Shown: piece after piece, positions 41,103-49,084 of the stretch
How positions within the stretch are numbered: position 1 is the first letter of the stretch
Layout of the letters: each line of letters starts with the position of its first letter
Source of the DNA: an uncultured Bacteroidota bacterium
GTDB taxonomy: Bacteria > Bacteroidota > Bacteroidia > Chitinophagales > Chitinophagaceae
Assembly (NCBI GenBank): GCA_903887415.1
Contig: CAISPO010000014.1
Coordinates: forward strand, 1 to 64,000
Reading direction: 5' to 3'
DNA: 64,000 bases
Translations under genes and position numbers: made by a program
The notes under the pieces: model-generated
What the model was told of the DNA's origin: nothing
Database searches by the model: none
The model's input: the letters and a program-made list of their open reading frames with translations, nothing else

Positions 41103-43205
41103 TTACTTTTTAGCCATCCGGTGTGCCGGTTTTCCGGTTTCCTTTTTGGGTGAGATCAGCAGGGCCACATGGCTGAAATCAGCCGCCGTATTCAATACTT
41201 TACGGTACCGCTCGTAATACTGCGGTGAAAAGTGCAGTTGGGTATAAGATTCAGATACAGTAATAACCAGTTTATCTCCATTTTTTTTGTCGCTGGTGAG
41301 CATGTAGTCGCTCTTGAAGCTCACAACCGGTTTTAAATCGCTGTTCACATATTCTGCGTGCATACGCAGCGCTTCCGGGTTCAGTACCTTGCAGCCGACT
41401 GGCAGGTTGAGGGTAATAGTGCGGCTCATTGTATATGGGTAGTCTATGTCTATAGGCAGCTTGCGCTCATCTTCACTATACAACTCGCCCTGCGGGCCAA
41501 TAATAGCGCCTACTTTAAAGAGGTAGTTCTTCCCTGCCTGCTCTGTCAACGTAGATGTGTTTACTGTAGCGGTGATCTCCAGCGGTTTGTTTTTATAATA
41601 ATTGTCGGGGGCTTCGTTGGATATGGTATATTTCTTTATGTCCCCTTCCTTTCTTCCGAAGGTCACGATGTTCTTCACAATGTCTTTTTGTTTTTCACTG
41701 GTGCTGCTCAACAAGGCCGTTCTAAGGTCGGTTGACGGGTAGCCGGTATAGGAATAGGAAACATCTATCTGCGCCTCCATGTCACCGGTAAACGATACTG
41801 CAGCAGCTACATTGCTTTGGTTCTCAGAAGCTGGCAGCGAGGTTACCTTTCTCATTTTTACCAGGTCCCCGGTCACAAAGCCGCCGGGAGGTATGGCGCA
41901 GAATATGCCTTTATTATTCAGCACATCCTCGGGTACTATTGGGTAGCGGTAAAGCGGCCTTACCGGGTCCAGGAATTTTTTAAAGCTGGGGAAGTAAAAA
42001 AGCGGCTCGCTCAAGTTGTCCCAGTTCACAAAATCTGTATTCAGCACATGCTCATGCTTGTCGCCGGCAAAACCAAGCTCAAAATTCACGCCAGCTTGCG
42101 TAAAGCAAGCTACAAACAGCTTAATGATACCGGCCCCGTTTGCCGCTCTTTTTGAAATGATACTGTCCAGTGGATTCCTTGTTTTGTCATAGCCGGCGTC
42201 ATAAACGGATATGGAGCGCAACTCCTCTGTAGCCAATACTTCGCGGCTGTCTTCGTAGTCTATAAAGCCATATTGGGAAACGGTGGTTTTAATGCCCGTC
42301 TCTATTTTTTTCATGTTCTCATATTCGTTGCCATTTGGCCGCACACCCAGCTCAGACAAGTATGCGTTCACCGCGGCCTTTTCTTTTTCGTTGATGCGGT
42401 AAAAGTCATTATAGTATTGCCTGCCCAGGCTGTCCCAAGTATATTCCACCAGCTTGTTGGTAGCATTATCTTCGTATCTATGATCCAGCCGGTATTCTGC
42501 GCGCATGGTGTAGAGGTCATAAAAACTAACAGGTTCCGGGCGCAGCTTGGGTATATCGTACAGGGAAATGGACATCCTGCGCCTGTTGTTCACCAGTGTA
42601 TCTTTTACTGTAGGGAAGCCATTGTAGCCACGCTCAGCAAAATAATAGTTCTTTGGGCAAGACAAATTGAAATGGGTCTCCAGCACAGGTATATTGCCCT
42701 GGAATGTGAGGGTGCCAAAAAAAGAAGCCGGGTGTATCTCTTTCAAAATATATTCTATCTCCGAATTTTTTTCCACACCTTCCATCGCTATGATCACAGA
42801 GTTGTAGCCATGCGGATTGCGGGTTACCAGCATCATTTCCTTATTTATCTCCCGTGTTTTGCCGTTTGGCAGTATTACGCGGGCTCTTATCAGCGGCACA
42901 CGGGTATTGAAGTACACAGGTATATCTATAGTATTATAATCCTCTATGCCCCGGTCGTCCAGCACTTTCACTACACGATGATAGGTGGTGTACATATTCA
43001 TTGCACCGTTTTCTGCCCGGAAGTCATACGAAACATCATTCAACAGCACAATTGCCCGTTCGTTGGCAAATTCGGGCGGCACAGGGTGAACTATGGGTTT
43101 TGAGGCCCATTCTTCTTCCGGGGGCTTCTCATTGGTATATCGTTGTGCAGAAGCAGGGAGCACCGCTACGGAAAAAATGAAAATAAATGAAGCAAGTTTT
43201 TTCAT
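41103..43205 (-). CDS. DUF3857-domain protein, catalytic residues lost
   Basis: The 700-aa secreted protein (signal peptide ending LPASAQ) has a DUF3857 N-terminal domain (about 45-190) followed by the transglutaminase-like fold and a beta-rich C-terminus. Compared with its neighbour at 43250, the Cys loop GDCKDMA is replaced by NGAGIIK (about residue 360) and the His and Asp loops are altered, so it is unlikely to be an active transglutaminase or peptidase. It could bind the same substrate or shield the active partner. It is the second gene of the pair, 44 bp after the first. Confidence 0.8.
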   Translation of the reverse strand: MKKLASFIFIFSVAVLPASAQRYTNEKPPEEEWASKPIVHPVPPEFANERAIVLLNDVSYDFRAENGAMNMYTTYHRVVKVLDDRGIEDYNTIDIPVYFNTRVPLIRARVILPNGKTREINKEMMLVTRNPHGYNSVIIAMEGVEKNSEIEYILKEIHPASFFGTLTFQGNIPVLETHFNLSCPKNYYFAERGYNGFPTVKDTLVNNRRRMSISLYDIPKLRPEPVSFYDLYTMRAEYRLDHRYEDNATNKLVEYTWDSLGRQYYNDFYRINEKEKAAVNAYLSELGVRPNGNEYENMKKIETGIKTTVSQYGFIDYEDSREVLATEELRSISVYDAGYDKTRNPLDSIISKRAANGAGIIKLFVACFTQAGVNFELGFAGDKHEHVLNTDFVNWDNLSEPLFYFPSFKKFLDPVRPLYRYPIVPEDVLNNKGIFCAIPPGGFVTGDLVKMRKVTSLPASENQSNVAAAVSFTGDMEAQIDVSYSYTGYPSTDLRTALLSSTSEKQKDIVKNIVTFGRKEGDIKKYTISNEAPDNYYKNKPLEITATVNTSTLTEQAGKNYLFKVGAIIGPQGELYSEDERKLPIDIDYPYTMSRTITLNLPVGCKVLNPEALRMHAEYVNSDLKPVVSFKSDYMLTSDKKNGDKLVITVSESYTQLHFSPQYYERYRKVLNTAADFSHVALLISPKKETGKPAHRMAKK

Positions 43206-43249
43206 CTGAAAATATTTATTCTATCAATGCTAATGAGGCACTAACATTT

Positions 43250-45292
43250 TTATTTTTTTTTGTTGCTGCGCGAATTACTGGCCGACCACATCTGGGTATC
43301 TTTGCGGGCTGTTTTTTTGCCGCTTTTTTTCTCTGTGGTGAGCACAACTGATTCCTTGTATTCTTTATTAAGCTGGTCAATGACCTGGTTATTGCTGGCA
43401 AACCGGGCGGGGCTTAATGACAATGATTGCCGTTCATATTCCTTAGTCAGCACTACCTGCTTTTTATCTGCTTTGTAAGATATGCTGTAACTCCATACGC
43501 CTTCCAGGCCGCCATGCGCGTTGCCTGGCAGGTGCGCCACCTTGTATCCTTCAGGTATATCCAGCACCACTACTTGCTTTATCTTTTCTTTGTACGGGAA
43601 GTAATAGCCCACTTTGCGCTCGCTGTCGTTCATCCGTTCATCGCCATAGGTACGCTGCAGGTTCATGTTTACGATATACTCGTCGCCCACCTTATGTGCA
43701 TAATCATCCAGCGAAAAACTGGCAGAGATGTGAGCGTCCTTATTGCCCTTGCTGCTGGGGTTGAGTTCGTATTTCACCTGTGTGAACTTGTCGGAGCCAC
43801 GCATCAGCATATCGCGCATTTCGTCATCCAGGTCTTTGCCATTGCGGTATTTTTTGAGGTAAGCTATGTTCCATGCCGGGTAGCCGGTAGTGTATTGTTT
43901 CAGGCTGCCTTTCAGGTCTTTGCTTTCAATGTGCATTACAGTGCTGTCTGTGGTCGTATTCTTCCCGGCGTCAACCACAGGTATCTTCACTATTTTATAA
44001 TGGTTGGCGTCTATCTCCACAAAGGCTTCTTTGCCTTGTATGTCGTGCCTGTTTGCGCCAAAAGGGAGCACATTCTCCGTGCCATCCAGGAACACCCATT
44101 CCTCACCCAGTTTCACCGCGCAGATCACGTGGTTAAAACAGTCTTCGGTGGGCAGATCTTCTATCATATCAGGTATAACAGTAGTGCCGATGGCTGCAAA
44201 ATAGGCTTTAAGGCCCACTTGCCGGCACATGGCCATAGTGATGCTGGCCATGTCTTTACAGTCGCCGTACATTCTTTTGTAAACAGTGTCTGCCGGCCTT
44301 GGCACAAATCCCTGCATCCCGCTTTCAAACGCGATATAATGTATGTGGTCCTGCACCCACTTGTATATATGCTCCGCTTTCTCCAGGTCGGTTTTATCAT
44401 TTTTGGTCACCCGCTCTGCAGCATGCACCAGCCCTGTATCCTGGCGTATATTCAAATCCTTCACAAAGGCATAGTCGCGTTTATAAAGCGCATCGGCATC
44501 TCTCAATATCACGGAGTCCTTTTTAGCGCCTGTAAGCCGGTATGACGTAATATATGGCGTTATGATCGGCAAGTAATATTTTGCGGATGGTACCAGGTTG
44601 TAGTGCTTTACAGCCCGCAGATTGGTGGCAGTGAAAGTATAGATCGCCTTGCCATCTTTTATTTCCTTATCCTGTTTTATGTGAATGGCATCCGTATTTT
44701 TTATTGAAAAGCTGAGATTCACATAATCCGGAGCCACTACTTCATACGTGGCGCTTAGCACAGGCAGGTCCTGCAAAAAGTAAAAGCTGTTCAGCAAAGT
44801 AACATCCGTATTAGACAGTGTATATTTTGTTTCGGTTACAGTTCCCTTCGGAAGCGCCGTGTAGTAAGCCATCACAAGCCTTACCGCATCATAAAAGCTG
44901 CCGGTGATCTGCCCTGCAAGCCCGAACCCATAATTATGATCTTCCCTCTTATAGCCGCCTTTTTTGTCCGGTATAAAGGATATACACGACACATCCGACA
45001 ATTGGTTAAAATCATCAAAAGTGAAATAATCCCTGTTTTCGGTAGTGGGCGACAGGTCGCTGATCAACAGCTTATCCATGGTTACATAGGTGTTGGCCTC
45101 AAGGCTCCCGTCATCCGGATCAGTCTTTATTTCCAGCTTTTCGGTATAGTTAGTATAGACTGCATGTTCGTTCTTATACTTTGCAGCAATGCTATCATAC
45201 TTCACCCGTTCTGCTATCTTCTGCGCGTTAACAGAAGCCGCCAATAGCATAATTGCCGCCAGCAGGCCAGCTGTTTTGTTAAGTTGCTTCAT
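43250..45292 (-). CDS. DUF3857/transglutaminase-like protein
   Basis: The 680-aa secreted protein (signal peptide ending ASVNAQ) has a DUF3857 domain (about 45-190) and a transglutaminase-like core with Cys in MYGDCKDMASI (about 344), His in FNHVIC (about 387) and Asp in FLDGT (about 401), so the catalytic triad is intact. The C-terminal 250 residues are beta-rich and end in a Lys-rich tail. In Bacteroidota, these proteins are located in the periplasm or at the surface, with unknown substrate. A degenerate paralogue follows on the same strand. Confidence 0.82.
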   Translation of the reverse strand: MKQLNKTAGLLAAIMLLAASVNAQKIAERVKYDSIAAKYKNEHAVYTNYTEKLEIKTDPDDGSLEANTYVTMDKLLISDLSPTTENRDYFTFDDFNQLSDVSCISFIPDKKGGYKREDHNYGFGLAGQITGSFYDAVRLVMAYYTALPKGTVTETKYTLSNTDVTLLNSFYFLQDLPVLSATYEVVAPDYVNLSFSIKNTDAIHIKQDKEIKDGKAIYTFTATNLRAVKHYNLVPSAKYYLPIITPYITSYRLTGAKKDSVILRDADALYKRDYAFVKDLNIRQDTGLVHAAERVTKNDKTDLEKAEHIYKWVQDHIHYIAFESGMQGFVPRPADTVYKRMYGDCKDMASITMAMCRQVGLKAYFAAIGTTVIPDMIEDLPTEDCFNHVICAVKLGEEWVFLDGTENVLPFGANRHDIQGKEAFVEIDANHYKIVKIPVVDAGKNTTTDSTVMHIESKDLKGSLKQYTTGYPAWNIAYLKKYRNGKDLDDEMRDMLMRGSDKFTQVKYELNPSSKGNKDAHISASFSLDDYAHKVGDEYIVNMNLQRTYGDERMNDSERKVGYYFPYKEKIKQVVVLDIPEGYKVAHLPGNAHGGLEGVWSYSISYKADKKQVVLTKEYERQSLSLSPARFASNNQVIDQLNKEYKESVVLTTEKKSGKKTARKDTQMWSASNSRSNKKK

Positions 45293-45424
45293 GTAATTAA
45301 TGTTGCCCGGTTATTTAATTTCTTATAATGTCCCGAAATGGAAGGATAAATATAATGATAAAAACGAGTCGTGGCGTATTTTTTGAATATTAATTGCAGC
45401 GGTGTTAATGATTTCCTATGGTAT

Positions 45425-45452
45425 GTAGAAGCGCAATGCAGTGCGTCTCCAC
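45425..45452. repeat. Dispersed palindrome, decayed copy
   Basis: GTAGAAGCGCA and TGCGTCTCCAC form imperfect arms around ATGCAG. It resembles the palindromes at 41051 and 47566 and lies in the 243-bp gap 45293-45535, together with the tsf terminator. Confidence 0.5.
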
Positions 45453-45486
45453 GCAACAACAAAATAATTTTTTCTGAAATAATAAA

Positions 45487-45518
45487 AAGGGCTGACATTG
45501 TTTCCATTGCCAGCCCTT
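45487..45518 (-). terminator. Terminator of the rplM-rpsI-rpsB-tsf operon
   Basis: On the minus strand AAGGGCTGGCAATG pairs with CATTGTCAGCCCTT (one mismatch) over a short loop, and TTTTTATT follows. It lies 18 bp after the tsf stop. Confidence 0.85.
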
Positions 45519-45535
45519 CTTTGTTTCAAAATTTA

Positions 45536-46378
45536 TTAAGCGCCTACTGCGAGGCGTTTGAAGGTAGTAACAGTAAGGCCCTTGGCCACGGAGCCAAGAT
45601 ATTCGCCTACAGTTTTACCATTGTCTTTTACGAATGCCTGCGGCAATAATGTATTGTCCTTAAAGAACTTGTTCAGCTTGCCGGCAGCTATCTTTTCAGC
45701 CATATCTGCGGCTTTTCCTTCCGCCATGATCTGTTCTACGGCAATTGCCTTTTCGCGGGCTATGGTTTCTGCAGATACGCTTTCTGCGTCCACTGCCATA
45801 GGGTTCATAGCTGCTATCTGCATGGCTACGTCCTTGCCAGCGCCTATGATGTTGTCATTTGCTGCCTCGTTCATGCCCACCAGCACGCCTATGCGGTAGC
45901 CGGAGTGGATGTAAGGAACAACAGCAGCAGCAGTTACCTGCTCGAAACGGCTGATGTCTATTTTCTCACCAATTTTGGCTACCATTTCCATCAGCTTTTC
46001 GCCTACGGTTGCAGCGTCCATCTTAGCTGCTTTAAGGTCTTCTACTGTTGTTGTTTTAGAAGCCAAAGCTATTTCTGCTACCTGGTTCGCGAAAGCCACA
46101 AATTCCTCGTTCTTAGCCACGAAATCGGTTTCAGAGCTCAGGCACAATACTACGCCGTAAGTGTTGTCGGCCGATGCTTTTGCAATTACCACGCCTTCTT
46201 TCGCTTCGCGGTCGCTGCGGTTTGCAGCTACTTTCTGGCCTTTTTTGCGCAGGTAGTCTATCGCGTTCTCAAAATCGCCGTTGCTTTCTGTGAGGGCTTT
46301 GCGGCAATCCATCATTCCGGCGCCTGTCTGCTGACGCAGCTTATTTACTTCTGCTGCGGATATAGTTACTGTACTCAT
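45536..46378 (-). CDS. tsf: Elongation factor Ts
   Basis: The 280-aa protein has the N-terminal UBA-like domain (VNKLRQQTGAGMMDCRKALTE), the signature SSETDFVAKNEEF (about 80-92) and the dimerisation core. EF-Ts recycles EF-Tu-GDP. Length is typical for Bacteroidota. It follows rpsB with 116 bp between, in which a hairpin (46436-46457) may reduce its expression relative to S2. Confidence 0.97.
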   Translation of the reverse strand: MSTVTISAAEVNKLRQQTGAGMMDCRKALTESNGDFENAIDYLRKKGQKVAANRSDREAKEGVVIAKASADNTYGVVLCLSSETDFVAKNEEFVAFANQVAEIALASKTTTVEDLKAAKMDAATVGEKLMEMVAKIGEKIDISRFEQVTAAAVVPYIHSGYRIGVLVGMNEAANDNIIGAGKDVAMQIAAMNPMAVDAESVSAETIAREKAIAVEQIMAEGKAADMAEKIAAGKLNKFFKDNTLLPQAFVKDNGKTVGEYLGSVAKGLTVTTFKRLAVGA

Positions 46379-46435
46379 TTTAAATAATCCTTTTATTGGT
46401 TTTTAAAGAAGGTGCGAAATTCGTATTTTATTATT

Positions 46436-46457
46436 AAAGCCCCAAATATGGGGCTTT
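46436..46457 (-). terminator. Intercistronic hairpin between rpsB and tsf
   Basis: AAAGCCCC and GGGGCTTT form a perfect 8-bp stem over AAATAT, followed on the minus strand by TAATAATAAAA and no strong T-run. It acts more probably as an attenuator or RNA stabiliser than a full stop, since tsf is normally co-transcribed with rpsB. Confidence 0.65.
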
Positions 46458-46494
46458 AGTAAATTATTATGTATCAAAAGTTTAACAAAGCGGC

Positions 46495-47511
46495 TTAGTG
46501 CCTTGTTGGGGCTGGCCTGCTTCCGCCGGCACCACCACCTGGGCGGCCACCTGGTCCGCCAGGCCTGCTGCCACCGCCACCGGGGCGGCTACCGCCACCA
46601 CCTGGGCCTCTGCCTGGTCCGCTACCTGCGCTGCCTCTGCCACCACCCGGGCCCCTGCCAGGAGCGCCTGCACCCGGACCAGCGCCTGCGCCAGCACTTC
46701 TGCCACGACCACGACCACGGCCACGGCCACCTTCGTTATCTTCTTCCGTGATCTCTAAACCACGGCCTTTATTATCAGTATTGTCATCAACATTCTCTTC
46801 TTCGTTCTCTTTCACCTGTGCGCGCTCCTGAAGGCCTTCCAGTATAGCGGCAGTGAGGTACGTAGTAATGATGGCAATAGATTTTGTAGCATCATCATTA
46901 GCCGGGATAGCGAAGTCCACCTTAGTAGGGTCGCTGTTTGTATCCACCATAGCGAATGTAGCGATGCCCAGGCGCTTTGCTTCTGCCAGTGCTATATGCT
47001 CATGGCTGATGTCCACCATGAAAAGCGCTGCTGGTGTACGGCCCATCTGGGAGATACCGCCAAGCACTTTTTCCATTTTTTCCTTGCTGCGGGTCAGGGT
47101 CAGGCGCTCTTTTTTAGTTACGCTGTCCATTGTGCCGTCCTGCAGCATTTTTTCTATGCTCAACATTTTCTTTACACTCTTGCGGATTGTGCTGAAGTTA
47201 GTGAGCATACCACCGAGCCAGCGCTCTGTAACAAAAGGCATGTTTGCCCTTGCTGCCGCTTCTGCCACGATCTCTTTAGCCTGCTTTTTAGTAGCTACGA
47301 ACATGATCTTCTTACCGCTCTTGGCGATAGATTTCAGTGCCGCTGCAGCTTCATCAAGGCCGTCAATGGTTTTATTGAGGTCTATGATGTGAATGCCGTT
47401 TTTTTCTGCAAAGATGTAAGGCAGCATCTTTGGGTTCCATTTCTTCTTCAGGTGGCCGAAGTGAACGCCAGCCTCAAGAAGCTGCTGGTGCAATGTTTTA
47501 TTATCTTCCAT
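46495..47511 (-). CDS. rpsB: 30S ribosomal protein S2 with Gly/Arg/Pro-rich extension
   Basis: The start at 47511 ([20 protein letters not shown]) is the normal S2 start. The core, about 245 residues, has [20 protein letters not shown] and [12 protein letters not shown]. After an acidic linker (about 230-256) comes an 80-residue tail of RG, AGAG, GPGG and SRPGG repeats ending PAPTRH. S2 is about 230-260 residues in most bacteria, so the extension is striking. It is in frame without any interruption, and its GC-rich codons make a low-complexity run at the DNA level too. Confidence 0.96.
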   Translation of the reverse strand: MEDNKTLHQQLLEAGVHFGHLKKKWNPKMLPYIFAEKNGIHIIDLNKTIDGLDEAAAALKSIAKSGKKIMFVATKKQAKEIVAEAAARANMPFVTERWLGGMLTNFSTIRKSVKKMLSIEKMLQDGTMDSVTKKERLTLTRSKEKMEKVLGGISQMGRTPAALFMVDISHEHIALAEAKRLGIATFAMVDTNSDPTKVDFAIPANDDATKSIAIITTYLTAAILEGLQERAQVKENEEENVDDNTDNKGRGLEITEEDNEGGRGRGRGRGRSAGAGAGPGAGAPGRGPGGGRGSAGSGPGRGPGGGGSRPGGGGSRPGGPGGRPGGGAGGSRPAPTRH

Positions 47512-47565
47512 TTGAATAATTTCGTTGTTGTTAAAAAATATTTTGTGCGATGAAACGCTATACGC

Positions 47566-47589
47566 AGAGACGCCATGCATGGCATCTCT
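47566..47589. repeat. Dispersed palindrome, copy B
   Basis: AGAGACGCCAT (47566-47576) and ATGGCATCTCT (47579-47589) are near-perfect arms around GC. It lies between rpsI and rpsB and belongs to the same family as 41051-41080. Confidence 0.75.
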
Positions 47590-47601
47590 ACCATGCAAAT
47601 A

Positions 47602-47991
47602 CTAACGTTTAGAGAACTGGAAGCTACGGCGTGCCTTGGCTTTACCAAACTTCTTGCGCTCTACAGAGCGGCTGTCGCGGGTCATCAGGCCGTCTTTTTT
47701 CAAAGCAGGGCGATATTCCGGGTTCACTTCGCATAAAACACGGGCGATGCCCATTTTTATAGCTTCAGCCTGCCCTTTTTGTCCGCCTCCCTGTACATTT
47801 ACTACAATGTCGAAAGAGTTCTGCACATCAATTGTTTTCAACGGCAGCTCTACCTGGTTTTGGAGGTACATGATCGGGAAATACGCTTTGTAGTCCTTGT
47901 CATTAACCATGATATTACCGGTGCCTTTGTTGAGGTAAACACGAGCTACTGCTTCCTTACGGCGGCCAACGGCATTTTTCTGTTTTTCCAT
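47602..47991 (-). CDS. rpsI: 30S ribosomal protein S9
   Basis: The 129-aa product starts MEKQKNAVGRRKEAVARVYL and ends with the invariant basic tail KARRSFQFSKR that reaches the P-site tRNA. VNVQGGGQKGQAEAIKMGIAR is the family signature. It follows rplM in the conserved rplM-rpsI order. The start is 91 bp from the L13 stop, with a palindromic repeat (48052-48070) in between. Confidence 0.97.
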   Translation of the reverse strand: MEKQKNAVGRRKEAVARVYLNKGTGNIMVNDKDYKAYFPIMYLQNQVELPLKTIDVQNSFDIVVNVQGGGQKGQAEAIKMGIARVLCEVNPEYRPALKKDGLMTRDSRSVERKKFGKAKARRSFQFSKR

Positions 47992-48051
47992 TTTATCTTA
48001 TTAATGGTTTATTTGAATATTGTTTACTTTGTGCCTCCTCAATTTCTGAGA

Positions 48052-48070
48052 GCCTGCCTGCCGGCAGGGC
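48052..48070. repeat. Palindromic repeat of the CCTGCCGGCAGG family
   Basis: CCTGCCGGCAGG (48057-48068) is a perfect palindrome inside GCCTGCC...GGCAGGGC. The relatives at 35028-35046 and 48549-48572 show it is dispersed. It lies between rplM and rpsI. Confidence 0.7.
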
Positions 48071-48082
48071 TGGGAGCGGCCT

Positions 48083-48523
48083 TTATTTCAATTCTTTTGG
48101 TGCCTGTGCTTTGTGCGGATGTTCAGCGCCTTCGTAAACGAAGAGCTTCTTGTACATCGCGCGTCCAAGGCGGTTCTTAGGAAGCATGCCTTTTACAGCG
48201 CGCTCTATCATCAGGTTTGGGCGGCGGCTCTGCATTTCCTTTGCCATTTCTATTTTTTGCCCGCCTGGGTACATAGAATACGTCTGGTATTCCTTGTCCT
48301 CCAGCTTATTGCCGGTCAGCACTACCTTTGCCGAGTTGATTACAATAACGTAATCACCGCAATCAAAGTGAGGCGTGAAATAAGCTTTGTTCTTGCCGCG
48401 CAATACCGATGCTATTTTAGAGCTCATGCGGCCAAGCGTCTGGTTAGTAGCGTCAACAACGTGCCAGTCGCGGGTTACGATCTTTTCGTTGGCAGATTGT
48501 GTTTTAAAACTTAGGTGTCTCAT
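48083..48523 (-). CDS. rplM: 50S ribosomal protein L13
   Basis: The 146-aa product contains [38 protein letters not shown] and [20 protein letters not shown], all L13 signatures. It is the first gene of the rplM-rpsI-rpsB-tsf operon. A promoter with exact consensus is found at 48649-48679, giving a leader of about 120 nt that contains a 10-bp hairpin (48549-48572). Confidence 0.97.
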   Translation of the reverse strand: MRHLSFKTQSANEKIVTRDWHVVDATNQTLGRMSSKIASVLRGKNKAYFTPHFDCGDYVIVINSAKVVLTGNKLEDKEYQTYSMYPGGQKIEMAKEMQSRRPNLMIERAVKGMLPKNRLGRAMYKKLFVYEGAEHPHKAQAPKELK

Positions 48524-48548
48524 TTATCTATTTTATTTATCAGTCAAA

Positions 48549-48572
48549 AACCTGCCTGCCGACAGGCAGGTT
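48549..48572. repeat. Palindromic repeat in the rplM leader
   Basis: AACCTGCCTG and CAGGCAGGTT form a perfect 10-bp stem over CCGA. It belongs to the same repeat family as 35028 and 48052, and in the rplM transcript it would fold about 25 nt before the start codon. Confidence 0.75.
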
Positions 48573-48648
48573 AAAAAATTAAAACTAAAAATCCCGTTTT
48601 CTGTTGCTGTTAATCATTAAAGCAGCTTATTTTTTCTTATTGGGAGTG

Positions 48649-48679
48649 CAAAAGTAAAGTGATGAACTGAAAAAGCCAA
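48649..48679 (-). promoter_or_regulatory. Promoter of the rplM-rpsI-rpsB-tsf operon
   Basis: On the minus strand TTG (48679-48677), a 20-nt spacer, and TACTTTTG (48656-48649) match the Bacteroidota consensus. Confidence 0.75.
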
Positions 48680-49084
48680 AAAATTTATTAGAAATTTTCA
48701 CAGTAGTAACATAACTGTTTGATTATCAATTGGAAAATTGGTAAAATAATTTTGACAATTAAAAGCCTGCGGCGAAATTTCGGGTATTTTAATCCTAATA
48801 AAAGGAACTTTTTAGTGATCGCATAAGAGGCAGTTATCATCCTGTCAAAAACGGATTTTTGCATGTAAAAAAAGCGCCAGATTTTGCGATAAAAATATGT
48901 TTGGTTAACATTGAAATAACAAATTCAACCTACATTATAAAATTGTTAAGGATTTTTCACAGAAAAGTTTGTTAATTCCGAATGTTATGATAATTTCACC
49001 CCGAATTTCACCCTCATGGGGTTATTTTCCAAACTCATTAAGCTATATTTTGTTAAATTTTTTAGCGCTACAAAAAACAATAGT
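48680..49084. other. AT-rich intergenic region upstream of susC-like gene
   Basis: These 405 bp hold the divergent upstream regions of rplM and the SusC-like gene. A longer in-frame start at 49016 is possible for the latter, but the signal peptide begins at 49085. No consensus promoter, hairpin or repeat was recognised here. Confidence 0.5.

Noticed and set aside
42273-43103. 276-aa plus-strand frame opposite a DUF3857 gene
   Set aside because: It has no recognisable domain and lies wholly within the well-supported DUF3857 gene.
46482-46758. Frames opposite or beside rpsB rich in Ala/Val or Thr/Ala
   Set aside because: They are shadows of the repetitive S2 tail; the S2 frame is continuous and begins at the usual start.
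49016-49084. ATG at 49016 as start of the SusC-like gene
   Set aside because: The extra 23 residues precede a complete signal peptide that begins at 49085.
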